From contig NZ_CP037423.1 in assembly GCF_007754155.1 (NCBI RefSeq), positions 4,740,765-4,804,764 on the forward strand: a DNA stretch of 64,000 nucleotides, read 5' to 3'. Position 1 is the first letter of the stretch. Every line of letters starts with the position of its first letter. Positions 26,780 to 35,840 of the stretch are shown here, piece after piece. The notes under the pieces were generated by a model. The model was not told the DNA's origin and searched no databases. It was given only the letters and a program-made list of their open reading frames with translations. The DNA is from Stieleria neptunia (GTDB lineage Bacteria; Planctomycetota; Planctomycetia; Pirellulales; Pirellulaceae). Position numbers and translations under genes: made by a program.

Positions 26780-28720
26780 ATGACGAAATCGATGTCGCTC
26801 TCTTCTCCCGTTTCTGTTTTTCGGGCCAGCTTGCCGGTGTTCGCATCGGCATGTGTTTGTTTGATGTTGGCTGCCGGACCGGTTTCAGCGGCCGAGGACA
26901 GCAAGTCGGGCGCGGACGACGCCCCCGGCGCACCGCGTTTGTTACCAAGTGATACACTCGTCTACATCCGGCTGGACAGTGCCGACGACCTGCGGAAGCA
27001 GATGGACAAGACGTCGATCGGCAGGATGATCAACGATCCCAAGATGAGGCCGTTTGCGGATCAGTTTTACGCGACCGCGCGTGATCTGTTCGATCAAATC
27101 AGCGATCGGGTCGGCGTCAATCTGGATGAGTTGCTGGCGATTCCGCACGGTCAAGTTGCGTTCGCGATCCACCCGGTCAAGCCGCTGGAGGAGGACGAAA
27201 AACCGGAGATTCAGGCCCGAGAAAACGAAGACCAAGACGCGGTCGAGCAACGGCGGGAGCGTCAACGGCGACGAGAACAATATTCGTTCGGCGGAACGTT
27301 GATCATCGATGCGGACAAGAATATCGACCAACTGATGTCGATCATCGAGCGATTCGAAGAGCAGGTCTTGCAAGGCCGGTACGTCCGACGGATACGTGAA
27401 ATCGAATCGACCGAAGTCACCCGGCTGTTGCCCGGGCGTTTCGGTCAGCAGCCGATCGAGTTCTTTGAGAAAGACGGGACCTTGGTGATCGGGGTCGGGC
27501 ATTCGACCGCACAAGATGTGCTGAATCACTGGTTGGACAAGAACGACGAGCCGACGTTGGCGGACAACGCGAAATTCGGAACGATCATTTCACGATGCAT
27601 TGGTGCCGAAGAGACGCGTCCCCAACTGACGTTCTTCGTCGATCCGCACGCGATCGTCGATCGAATCATCAAACGCAGCGGATCGTTGACGGCCGGATTC
27701 ATTTGGCCGGTGATCCAAGACTTGGGGGCCAATCGGATCGGCGGGATCGGCGGCAGTTCCTTTTCCGGCGGCGACGTGTTTGAGGGGATCGCGCACTACC
27801 ACATCAAAATCGATCCGCCGCGCGACGGCGTGCTGGGCGTGTTGCGGCCCGAAACCGGCGACACGACTCCGCCCAAATGGGTCCCGGATTCCGTGGCCGG
27901 TTACACCTCGATCAATTGGGATTTCGAAAAGGCGTACGAGAACGTCGGTAAGGTGATCGACAAATTGCAACAACGGACCGACGCCTTGAAGGAAATCGCC
28001 GAGGCGCCGATCGAGAAACGCCTGGGCGTGAAACTTCGCGAAGATCTGCTGCAGAACATGACCGGCCGGCTGGTGAGAGTGACTTGGATGGAAAAACCGA
28101 TTCGTTTCAACAGCGGAGTCAACGTGCTGGCGATCGAGATGAAAGACGCGACCAAAACGAAATCCAACCTGGCGCAGATCCGCGACCGTATGCCGAATCA
28201 AATGAAGGTCGATTCGATCAGCGGGCATGTCGTTTATCGTCTTCGTGGTCCCGGCGAAAATTTCCCCCAGAACATGCGCCGTCCCGAACCGAGTTTCATG
28301 ATCTTGGGCAAATGGTTGATCTATGCCGACAGCACCCAGTTCATGGAAAAAGCCGCACTGGCGGATGCCGGCAACTTGCCGCGTCTGGTTGAACTGCCGG
28401 AGTATGACTTGGTGGCGAGTGAATTGGGCGGCAAGCTGGACGGTGAATCACCGTTTCTGTTGTCGTTCATCGACGGGGCCCAAGGGATCCGAGTGATCTA
28501 TGACTTGGCCAAAGACGAGAATTCACGCAACATGATTCGCCGGGCGGGAGAGACCAACGTTGTCGCACGAAAATTCTCCGAACTGCTTGATCAAAACGAG
28601 TTGCCGCCGTTTTCGGAGTTCGAAAAGTACTTCGCACCGACCGGCTTTTTCGGATACGACGAGCCCGACGGGATTCACTTCGGGTTCTTCACCCTGCGGG
28701 CCGATCCGATCGACGATTGA
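26780..28720 (+). CDS. Large exported protein of unknown function
   Basis: This 646-residue protein begins MTKSMSLSSPVSVFRASLPVFASACVCLMLAAGPVSA, a good signal peptide, and is soluble thereafter. The body opens with LLPSDTLVYIRLDSADDLRKQM, a motif seen at the start of several planctomycete exported proteins related to DUF3352-like domains. Four such strand-helix units (VYIRL, VAFAIH, FGGTLIID, IGVGHSTAQDVLNHWL) may form repeated alpha/beta modules. A charged stretch with QRRERQRRREQ lies at about residues 155-170. No catalytic motif is seen. The start at 26780 was chosen because the upstream part of the frame has no signal or composition of a protein. Function unknown. Confidence 0.75.
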   Translation: MTKSMSLSSPVSVFRASLPVFASACVCLMLAAGPVSAAEDSKSGADDAPGAPRLLPSDTLVYIRLDSADDLRKQMDKTSIGRMINDPKMRPFADQFYATARDLFDQISDRVGVNLDELLAIPHGQVAFAIHPVKPLEEDEKPEIQARENEDQDAVEQRRERQRRREQYSFGGTLIIDADKNIDQLMSIIERFEEQVLQGRYVRRIREIESTEVTRLLPGRFGQQPIEFFEKDGTLVIGVGHSTAQDVLNHWLDKNDEPTLADNAKFGTIISRCIGAEETRPQLTFFVDPHAIVDRIIKRSGSLTAGFIWPVIQDLGANRIGGIGGSSFSGGDVFEGIAHYHIKIDPPRDGVLGVLRPETGDTTPPKWVPDSVAGYTSINWDFEKAYENVGKVIDKLQQRTDALKEIAEAPIEKRLGVKLREDLLQNMTGRLVRVTWMEKPIRFNSGVNVLAIEMKDATKTKSNLAQIRDRMPNQMKVDSISGHVVYRLRGPGENFPQNMRRPEPSFMILGKWLIYADSTQFMEKAALADAGNLPRLVELPEYDLVASELGGKLDGESPFLLSFIDGAQGIRVIYDLAKDENSRNMIRRAGETNVVARKFSELLDQNELPPFSEFEKYFAPTGFFGYDEPDGIHFGFFTLRADPIDD

Positions 28721-28780
28721 CACGTTTCCGCGGGGGCAAGCGTTGTGGTTCCCGTGCGAAGCGTCAGCGGAAAGATTGAT

Positions 28781-28866
28781 TGGTCAAAAGATTGGGGCTC
28801 CGTGGATGGCACACGGCTTGCGGAGCACCGTTGCTGAGATTTTTTGACCACCTCATTTTTTGACCA
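28781..28866. repeat. Inverted-repeat element before dnaB end
   Basis: TGGTCAAAAGAT (28781-28792) is mirrored by ATTTTTTGACCA (28839-28850) with one mismatch, and the latter is repeated directly at 28855-28866. Between the arms lies an inner GCTCCG...CGGAGC pair. It occupies the 272-nt gap 28721-28992 between the convergent genes. No coding region is seen there. Confidence 0.7.
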
Positions 28867-28992
28867 TTTCTCGCAGCAAAAAGTCTCGGCCTTGCCGGAG
28901 ACACGAATCCACGCCAGTGACGGGGCACGCGTTGCACCCCATCAGCGCGGGCTTCAATCAGCAATGGGTGATCCGGTGATGCCGCAGTCCAA

Positions 28993-30438
28993 TCAGAATC
29001 CGCCGGGCGCGGTGAATTCGGCGTAATCGCTGAATTCGTCGTGGTGTTCGGGGGCGCGGTTGCTGAACCGGGTGAAGTCGGATTCCCAGGTCAATTGCAC
29101 GTCGCCGACCGGGCCGTTCCGCTGTTTGGCGATGATGATTTCGGCTTGGCCGGCGAATTGGGCGCGATCTTCGCCGCGGTGGTAGTACTCCTCGCGGTGG
29201 ACGAACATCACGACGTCGGCATCTTGCTCGATGGCCCCGGATTCGCGCAAGTGGCTCAGTTTGGGGCGATGGTCTTTGCTGTCTTCGGCTTGGCGATTCA
29301 ATTGCGACAGGCACAGCATCGGGACGCCCAATTCACGTGCCATCCCTTTCAGTCGTCGGGCGATTTTTGCGACCTGTTCTTGGCGAGGATCTCGCGAGTT
29401 ATCCGGTTCGATCAGTTGCAGGTAGTCGATCACGATCAAACCGAGACCGCCGTGCCGCCGTTTGATCCGTCGTGCGGCGGCGGCGATTTCGCTGACCGTT
29501 CGGCTGGGGGAGTCATCGACGAAGAACGGCGCGGTGCTGATTTCGTTGGCCTTGTTGATCAAGCGGGTTTGATCTTCGGCACTGATCGTTCCGTTTCGCA
29601 GGCGGTGTCCGTTGACACGGGCCAGGGAGCAGAGCATTCGGTCGGCCAATTCGATGCCTGACATTTCCAGGCTGACGAATAGCACGGGTTGTCGCATTTC
29701 GATCGCGCCGTGTTCGGCGATGTTCATCGCCAGCGCCGTTTTTCCCATCGAGGGTCGGGCGGCGAGAATGATCAGTTCGCCGTTGTGCAGCCCGCCGGTC
29801 ATGGTGTCATAGTCGGCCAAGCCGGTTTCGACGGTCCCGTCGGTGACTTCACCGCGCAAGCGTGCTTCCATGCGGTCCATCGCGGCGTGCAGCACGTCGT
29901 TCATCGAGTGCAGGGAGTTGGACGACCGTCCGTCCATGATCGAGAAGACTTTCTGTTCGGCCTGGGCACACAGCTCCCGCGCTTCACTGGACTGGTCGTA
30001 GGCGTCGCGTAGGATCTCGGTGCTGGCGTTGATCAGGTTCCGGTAGACGGCTTTTTCGGAAACGATGCCGGCATAGTAGACCGCGTGTGCGGCGTTGGGG
30101 ACGGAGTTGGAGAGCTTGGCCAGGTACGCCGCTCCGCCGATCTTCTCAAACTCGTCTGACTTTTTCAGCCGGGAAACGAGCAGCATCACATCGATTTTTT
30201 CGCCGTCGTCGTACATCTCACGCAAATGCGTGTACAAGATCCGGTTGGCATCGTCGTAGAAATCGTCCGCTTTCAACGACGCGGTGTCATCACAGACCTC
30301 GGGCAACAGCAGAATACTGCCCAGCACACCCATTTCGGCTTCGAGATCGTAGGGCGGCTGACGCTGCAGGATTTCGGCGGCCGAGAGCGGTTTCTTTTTC
30401 TTCTTCTTGTCCCAGGGACGTTCGTTCTGGTCAGCCAT
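28993..30438 (-). CDS. dnaB: Replicative DNA helicase DnaB
   Basis: This is the 481-residue hexameric helicase that unwinds the replication fork. A lysine-rich N-terminus (KKKKKKP) precedes the DnaB N-terminal domain (PPYDLEAEMGVLGSILLLPEV). The RecA-like motor follows, with Walker A ILAARPSMGKTALAMNIA (about residues 222-239), Walker B LIVIDYLQL (about 336), LSQLNRQAE and the C-terminal HLRESGAIEQDADVVMFVHR. No intein interrupts it. It lies 295 nt downstream of dnaA on the same strand, with heptamer tandem repeats in between. The length is usual for the family. Confidence 0.97.
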   Translation of the reverse strand: MADQNERPWDKKKKKKPLSAAEILQRQPPYDLEAEMGVLGSILLLPEVCDDTASLKADDFYDDANRILYTHLREMYDDGEKIDVMLLVSRLKKSDEFEKIGGAAYLAKLSNSVPNAAHAVYYAGIVSEKAVYRNLINASTEILRDAYDQSSEARELCAQAEQKVFSIMDGRSSNSLHSMNDVLHAAMDRMEARLRGEVTDGTVETGLADYDTMTGGLHNGELIILAARPSMGKTALAMNIAEHGAIEMRQPVLFVSLEMSGIELADRMLCSLARVNGHRLRNGTISAEDQTRLINKANEISTAPFFVDDSPSRTVSEIAAAARRIKRRHGGLGLIVIDYLQLIEPDNSRDPRQEQVAKIARRLKGMARELGVPMLCLSQLNRQAEDSKDHRPKLSHLRESGAIEQDADVVMFVHREEYYHRGEDRAQFAGQAEIIIAKQRNGPVGDVQLTWESDFTRFSNRAPEHHDEFSDYAEFTAPGGF

Positions 30439-30572
30439 GAAGATTCCGATCCTTGGAAGGTTTTGGAGAAGCGGCGGAAAGGTCTGCCGAATGAGAGACT
30501 AGGTCAGTGTCTGGTGCTTCGCCAAAAGTTTCAAGTTGCGGGCGTAAAGTTTTGAGTTTCAAGTTTCAAGTG

Positions 30573-30607
30573 AGTTGGCAGTTGGCAGTTGGCAGTTGGC
30601 AGTTGGC
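30573..30607. repeat. Heptamer tandem repeat AGTTGGC x5
   Basis: Five perfect direct copies of AGTTGGC lie in the dnaA-dnaB gap. It is adjacent to a second heptamer array at 30679-30727. Nothing coding is visible in 30439-30733. Confidence 0.95.
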
Positions 30608-30678
30608 AGAAAAATGGATGGTGGAAAACGAGAATCAGACAAGAAAATCGGTGACAAGAAAATATCGGGTGGTTTCAT

Positions 30679-30727
30679 GGAACCTGGAACCTGGAACCTG
30701 GAACCTGGAACCTGAAACCTGGAACCT
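30679..30727. repeat. Heptamer tandem repeat GGAACCT x7
   Basis: Seven direct copies of GGAACCT run here, one of them GAAACCT. The reverse-complement heptamer (AGGTTCC) forms an array at 58998-59076. The array ends a few bases before the dnaA stop. Confidence 0.95.
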
Positions 30728-30733
30728 TCCACC

Positions 30734-32413
30734 CTACCCCGTTTTCAGCATGGATTCGATGCGGCGGATCGCTTCGTCGGTCGAGACGGCGGCCTGCCCC
30801 CTGCCGAGGCTGCGTCCGGCGTCGAGCCATTGGCGGACTCGCTGATTGGCCAGGATTGCAGTGCTGTGGCTGCGTCCCCCGAAGTGCCCGCCGATTTCGG
30901 AGTAGGCACTGCTGGTCATTTCGCGGGCCAGGTACATCGCCAGCATCCGCGGTTCGGTGATGGACTTGGTTTGTGAGCCGGACTGGAGTGACTTGGAATC
31001 CAATTGGAAGACTTTTTCCACCGCGCGTTCGATGGCGCTGAGCGTGATCGGGACACCGGAGGAGCGGAGCAGGTGGGCGCCGTGTTGGCGAATCTGGTCC
31101 ATCGTTGGCATCTGGCCGTGCATCCGTTGCAGCAGGGCGACCAGATTGACGATGCCGCTGAGCAGACGACCGTCACCGCCGGCGACCGACGCGATCTCCT
31201 GAAGCGTCGCGTCGGGCCAGGGGATCAAACAACGCTCTTGGGCATAACGTGCGAGCAGCTCGGTTCGCGTCTGGGCGTCCAGGGATTCGACTTGGCAAAC
31301 CAGCCCCGAAGCCAATCGTCCGGAAAGTTCGCCGCCCAACCCGTTGATCTCGTTGGGCGACTTGGTGCCGGCAAACACCAGGGGTTTGCCGACTTCGGCC
31401 AGCATCTCGATGGTGTGGTGGAGTTCGCGAATGGTCGCTTTCTTTTCGACGAAGAATTGGATGTCGTCGATCAACAGCGCGTCGGCATCACGAAAGCGAG
31501 ACCGAAAGGCGGGCAAGCAGTTGCCGTTGAGCGCCTTGATGAAGTCGTTGGTGAATTCCTCAGCCGACAGATAAACGACCCGCCGCATCCGATGCAGACC
31601 GCGGAGTTTTCCAGCGACGGCGCTCAGCAAGTGCGTTTTTCCGGACCCCGGCGGCCCCCACAGGACCAATGGCGAAGCCAGGCCGGGGCTTTCAATGGCC
31701 ATTTTGCAGGCGGTCCGCGCCAACTCGTTGCACTGTCCACCGACGAAGTTCTCCCAACTGCAATCGTTTCGCGTGTTCGACCCGTGGTGGGCCTTGTCGG
31801 CGGTCGGCGGTTGGGTTGCGGCCGGCGATGGCATCCTGCTGGCGAGATCGCCGCCAGGGGAGACGGCCGATCTAGGCGCCGGCGCGGCTCGTTTGGGCTG
31901 CGGCGATTTTCGTGAATCGGTGCCGTCTCGCAGAATCGATCGCAGCGACTGGGCGCCACGGGGGGACCGCACCACGGAGGCTCCGCCCGCTTTCGTTGCG
32001 GCGCGGCGGTTGGGTCGCTTCGATGGTGCCGGGACCGGGGCGTCGTCCTGACCGCTGCCGTCGGCGGCATCGCTCGCGCCCGCTTCGGCAAACGGCAATT
32101 CGGCTTGACGGTTGGGGCGGTCCTCGAAGTGGACCCGGACAGTGGTCGACGCTCCACAGGCCGATGCGGCGGCACCACGCATCGCAGCCAGATAGTGGTT
32201 GCTCAATCGGTCGGCGGCGAACTGTCCGGCAGCCACGGCGACGATCGCTCGCGACGGTTCAGCGGGACTGGCAACCCGATCCGCGGTTTCCAGAACAAAG
32301 CGAACGCCCGAGAACCAAATCTGGAAACGCTCGTGCCCCACACGTTGCTTCAACGCCTCCTTGAATGTCGCGATGACGTCCGAGTCATCGGTGCAGCCGT
32401 GCGGTGTGGACAT
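30734..32413 (-). CDS. dnaA: Chromosomal replication initiator DnaA
   Basis: This is the initiator that opens oriC. The N-terminal domain I reads DSDVIATFKEALKQRVGHERFQIWFSGV, and domain II is long and Ser/Pro/Ala-rich (about residues 110-240). The AAA+ domain has Walker A GPPGSGKTHLLSAV and Walker B LLIDDIQFF. Domain IV ends with MTSSAYSEIGGHFGGRSHSTAILANQRV, the DnaA-box-binding helix-turn-helix. The start at 32413 gives MSTPHGCTDDSDV; GGAGGA lies 13 nt upstream. Met at 32434 or 32491 in the same frame is possible. The total of 559 residues is longer than the usual 450 because of the linker. It is transcribed toward dnaB and away from lexA. Confidence 0.95.
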   Translation of the reverse strand: MSTPHGCTDDSDVIATFKEALKQRVGHERFQIWFSGVRFVLETADRVASPAEPSRAIVAVAAGQFAADRLSNHYLAAMRGAAASACGASTTVRVHFEDRPNRQAELPFAEAGASDAADGSGQDDAPVPAPSKRPNRRAATKAGGASVVRSPRGAQSLRSILRDGTDSRKSPQPKRAAPAPRSAVSPGGDLASRMPSPAATQPPTADKAHHGSNTRNDCSWENFVGGQCNELARTACKMAIESPGLASPLVLWGPPGSGKTHLLSAVAGKLRGLHRMRRVVYLSAEEFTNDFIKALNGNCLPAFRSRFRDADALLIDDIQFFVEKKATIRELHHTIEMLAEVGKPLVFAGTKSPNEINGLGGELSGRLASGLVCQVESLDAQTRTELLARYAQERCLIPWPDATLQEIASVAGGDGRLLSGIVNLVALLQRMHGQMPTMDQIRQHGAHLLRSSGVPITLSAIERAVEKVFQLDSKSLQSGSQTKSITEPRMLAMYLAREMTSSAYSEIGGHFGGRSHSTAILANQRVRQWLDAGRSLGRGQAAVSTDEAIRRIESMLKTG

Positions 32414-33312
32414 ACCGGGAGCGCAGTCCTCCATCATGGATGTTCGCGGGATCAGTCGGGAGCCAACCGGACGACACGGACATGCGGCCACGCATCGTTG
32501 TGCTGTGTCGATCTGGTTGGTGAGTTCTTAGGGAATCCATCGAGCCGGAAAAGCAGCCAAAGCGTTGGCAAGAAAAGCAGCCAACCTAGCTCCGCTGGGT
32601 GGCATCTCAGCCTCCCGGATCGACGAGGGTCTTGAATCGTCGAGGTTGAAAATCGAGCCCCCCGGTGGTGTGGCCGCAGCGTTTTGCGGACACGTGGGTA
32701 GTGGGGCGCGATTTCTTCACGTCGCGTTCATCAAGTGGGCGAGATTCTATGTTTGCTAGCACGCAAGTCAAACCGATTGCTAGCAAGTTGTGGATGCTTT
32801 TTTTTTCGACCCGGACGATCATTCGACTGGGGCAATAATTCCCGGTCGCATGCCCGACTCCGGCCATCACCGTTGTCAAACCTGCCCGCTTTGTGAGAGT
32901 TTTCCGAGGGGTGGAAAAAGTGTCGCCCGCGACGGGACCGCATCCCGCTTGCGCTCCGTGGTGTGTATGCAAAGTCTTACTGTGCAGTGGTTTGTGTCGT
33001 CTGGATGGAGAGCGGAGTCGAAAACCGGCCGCACCAACGGTGACGCATCGATCCTGCCCGGTCGACGAAAATCTGTCTGCGGCCGCGACGAAGCGTCGGG
33101 AAAACGAACGGCCTGCCGATTAGCACTACGGTATTGGACAGATGTGCTCCTAATCATTTCGGCACCAGTTCAATTCCGCACGATGTAATGTTCGGGGGTC
33201 TTGCTATACTCCATGTGGCTCGTGTTGGGGTTTCATGGACTTTGGCGAAGGGGCCACCTACACTGTTCATGTTGTCACTGCGACGACATCACACCGTTTA
33301 CTGAGAAGGCTA
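32414..33312. other. ~0.9-kb non-coding region between divergent dnaA and lexA
   Basis: I see no credible gene here: short frames on both strands lack domains and start sites. The region contains a pair of near-identical palindromic 10-mers TTGCTAGCA(A) at 32753-32761 and 32777-32786. Weak DnaA-box-like sequences TGTGGATGC (32789-32797) and TGTGTATGC (32962-32970) match 7 of 9 positions, and there is a T9 run near 32798-32806. It may hold the dnaA and lexA promoters. An origin function cannot be shown. Confidence 0.5.
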
Positions 33313-33915
33313 ATGGGGACCAAGCAACTCACCGACCGCCAACGGCGGGTATACGAGTTGATTCGAGAGTTAATTCTCAACCGGGGCTATGGACCAACGG
33401 TTCGTGAGATCGGCGAGGCATTTGGCATCAAGAGCCCCAATGGGGTGATGTGTCACTTGCGCGCGCTGGAGCGAAAGGGCCTGATTCATCGCAGCCCCAA
33501 CAAGTCGCGTGCGATCGAGTTGACGGAGAAGATTGACCGCCAGAATCACAGTCTGCCGATGGCCGGGATGGTCGCCGCCGGAACGACGGCGTTGGCGTTC
33601 GAGCAGAGCGACACGATGGATTTCAGCGGGATGTTTTGCCAGAACGACCGTTTCATCCTGCAGGTGTCGGGTGATTCGATGATCGAGGCGCACATCCAGG
33701 ACGGCGACTTCGTCGTCATTCAAAAGCAGGAGTCGGCCGAACCGGGTCAGATGGTGGTGGCGGAGCTCCCCAGTGGAGACTCGACGCTCAAGTTTTGGTT
33801 CCCGGAAGAGGGCCGGATTCGGCTGCAGCCCGCCAACGCCGAGATGTCGCCGTTGTATGTCGACGACGCCAAGGTCGTCGGCGTCGCCGTCGGCGTGGTG
33901 CGGAACGTGTTGTAA
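33313..33915 (+). CDS. lexA: LexA SOS repressor
   Basis: This is the 200-residue SOS regulator. A winged helix-turn-helix (KQLTDRQRRVYELIRELILNRGYGPTVREIGEAFG, about residues 4-38) is followed by the Ala-Gly autocleavage site in MVAAGTTALAFE (about 92-103). The S24 peptidase fold follows, with catalytic serine in SGDSM (about 120) and lysine in STLKFWF (about 158). In the SOS response RecA filament stimulates self-cleavage. The start at 33313 follows GAGAAGG, a good ribosome-binding site; the frame extends to 33235 but the extra residues are not LexA-like. No clear operator palindrome was recognised upstream. Confidence 0.95.
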   Translation: MGTKQLTDRQRRVYELIRELILNRGYGPTVREIGEAFGIKSPNGVMCHLRALERKGLIHRSPNKSRAIELTEKIDRQNHSLPMAGMVAAGTTALAFEQSDTMDFSGMFCQNDRFILQVSGDSMIEAHIQDGDFVVIQKQESAEPGQMVVAELPSGDSTLKFWFPEEGRIRLQPANAEMSPLYVDDAKVVGVAVGVVRNVL

Positions 33916-33947
33916 GCAGCGGTCGGGGTGGATCTGCTGAGTCAGTG

Positions 33948-34015
33948 GTGAGCCGCTGGCCGTAAGGCCTCGGGCGGGCGTCGAAATGCCCGGCCGCTTA
34001 CGCGTCGCGGCTCAC
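33948..34015. repeat. Palindromic intergenic element between lexA and ndk
   Basis: GTGAGCCGC (33948-33956) pairs with GCGGCTCAC (34007-34015), and an inner GGCCGTAAGGCC hairpin and a GGGC/GCCC pair nest within. It sits between the convergent lexA and ndk genes and could help end transcription. The rest of the gap has no gene. Confidence 0.75.
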
Positions 34016-34123
34016 TAAATCGACAGCCCGCTCGCACCGTTCCGCTAACAGCTTCAGCCCCCAAAAGCGGATCGTGACGCCGGGCGTGAGAGTTGCTGCG
34101 GCAATCAACGCCTGGGGCGTTCG

Positions 34124-34594
34124 TTACTCGTCGCCGGCGCGCATGAAGGGCGTCAGCACGGGTTCGTAGCGGCAGATCTCGCTGTCTTCAAAGTAGATGC
34201 CCAGCTCTCGTTTGGCGGCTTCGGCACCGTCACTGGCGTGGACCAGGTTCATCTGGCGGCTGCTGCTGAAATCGCCGCGGATGGTTCCGGCGGCGGCATT
34301 GAGTCCGCTGGTGGCACCCAGCATATCGCGAACGACTTTGATGACGTCCAGCCCGTCGATTGCCATGGCGACGATCGGGGCCGAGGTGATGAACGCTTCC
34401 AGGCTCGGGTAAAACGGCTTGTCGACGTGTTCGGCGTAGTGCTGTTTCGCCATTTCCGGCGTCACCTTCAGCATCTTCATTGCAACGATGTTCAAGCCTT
34501 TGGCTTCGAATCGCGCGATCAATTGTCCCATCAATCGCCGCTGGACCGCGTCGGGTTTGAGAAGAACCAGGGTGCGTTGCATCAGATCACTCAT
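34124..34594 (-). CDS. ndk: Nucleoside diphosphate kinase
   Basis: This 156-residue enzyme transfers the gamma-phosphate from NTP to NDP through a phosphohistidine. It starts MSDLMQRTLVLLKPDAVQR (the canonical T-L-x-x-x-K-P-D-A-V block). It contains YAEHVDKPFYPSL and the active-site segment RQMNLVHASDGAEAAKRELG, where His is the phosphorylated residue. The tail is standard for the family. The start at 34594 is preferred over the longer frame because the family begins within a few residues of MQRTL. The upstream gap 34595-34907 shows no gene. Confidence 0.96.
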   Translation of the reverse strand: MSDLMQRTLVLLKPDAVQRRLMGQLIARFEAKGLNIVAMKMLKVTPEMAKQHYAEHVDKPFYPSLEAFITSAPIVAMAIDGLDVIKVVRDMLGATSGLNAAAGTIRGDFSSSRQMNLVHASDGAEAAKRELGIYFEDSEICRYEPVLTPFMRAGDE

Positions 34595-34907
34595 CAAAAA
34601 TAAACTCCACTCAAGCCTTTCGGATGTTTGCGGCAACCGCCGAGGACTTTGTGCGGGGCCGTGTCGAAACGATTTCGGCGCGAATTATCAGCTTCTGTGG
34701 GGCTGGCGCGAAGCGGGTATTAAGTGTTCGGTTCGGACCTGATAGATTTCAGCGTCCCCAGCCCGACCGGGGGAATGGCCCGACCGTGGCAATGGCGTGA
34801 CCGAGAGCATGGATTGTCAGCGTGTCGCGCGCCCGAACGGGGCATCGATTGGTGCCCGGGCCAGTGGTCGGATCGACATCGGAAGATAAGAATCTCAAAA
34901 AGGCGAC

Positions 34908-35690
34908 ATGATGACAGAAGCTGAGCAGCATGACGGGGACGAAGCCCAGGGGAACGAGCAGCACGGGCATGCGCATGTGCATTCGCATGGTTCGGGCGGC
35001 TCGCAGAAAAAGCGGATCTTGTTGGTACCGTATCCCAAGTTCATTTTCATGTATCCGACGTTGATCGTCTCGATCATTGCGACGTTGGTGTTGTGGATCG
35101 GCGGCCATTCGATTGCCGATCCGGCCGAGACCGTGCCGGTGGTGATGACGGGGTTGTTTCTGTGCGTCATGATGGCGAACTTGTTCATCATTGTGTTTGA
35201 TTTTCCGCGGGCGACGTCGTTGACGCTGGTGTTCATCGTGACCACGGTCGCGATGGGGCTGTGGATGTTATTTCTCACCCGCCCCGATTTGCTGCCCGCG
35301 GTCGGCCATTGGATCAAGGGGATCCGTCCGGTCGCCAACACGACGTTCTATCTCTGCACGACGATCGGGATGTCGTTGATGTATGTCGCGGTTTTTGTCA
35401 GCACCAAATTCAATTATTGGGAACTGTCCAACAACGAACTGCTGCATCACCACGGTTTGCTGAGCGATTTAAAACGCTATCCGGCTCCGAATTTGCGTGT
35501 CGACAAGGAGATCAACGACGTGTTTGAGTTCATGTTGCTCGGCGCGGGGCGTTTGATTCTGCACCCGACGACGGAGAAACGCGCCATCGTGCTGGACAAC
35601 ATTCTGTTCGTCGGAAAGAAGGAGGAGCAGATGACGAGGATGCTGGGATCGATCAAGGTCAAGATCGGCGACGACAGCAGCACGCACTGA
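34908..35690 (+). CDS. Multi-helix membrane protein with His-rich N-terminus
   Basis: This 260-residue protein opens with a His/Gly/Asp-rich stretch (EQHGHAHVHSHGSGG, about residues 17-31), then YPKFIFMYPTLIVSIIATLV and further hydrophobic helices (about residues 45-67, 77-97, 102-122, 144-164). A C-terminal cytoplasmic domain (about residues 170-260) reads YWELSNNELLHHHGLLSDLKRY and VLDNILFVGKKEEQM, which looks like a bacterial PH-like domain. The His-rich start might bind metals. No family was recognised. ATG codons at 34908 and 34911 are nearly equivalent. Confidence 0.65.
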   Translation: MMTEAEQHDGDEAQGNEQHGHAHVHSHGSGGSQKKRILLVPYPKFIFMYPTLIVSIIATLVLWIGGHSIADPAETVPVVMTGLFLCVMMANLFIIVFDFPRATSLTLVFIVTTVAMGLWMLFLTRPDLLPAVGHWIKGIRPVANTTFYLCTTIGMSLMYVAVFVSTKFNYWELSNNELLHHHGLLSDLKRYPAPNLRVDKEINDVFEFMLLGAGRLILHPTTEKRAIVLDNILFVGKKEEQMTRMLGSIKVKIGDDSSTH

Positions 35691-35840
35691 GCACGTCGCG
35701 TCGATCGATACCCGCATGGGTCCTGAGCGATTAGCCACTCAAATCCACGAAGAACCCCTGTGTTTTTAACGACTGAAAATTGCACGGCCGTCCCCGCGTT
35801 TGGGGCAGGCGATTTCAACACAAGTTTGCTGCTGAGATGG

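Noticed and set aside
32753..32970. Chromosome origin with DnaA boxes
   Set aside because: Only two weak 7-of-9 matches; too few to claim oriC. Kept only as a low-confidence observation.
32607..33188. Short frames between dnaA and lexA as genes
   Set aside because: No start sites, domains or protein-like composition.
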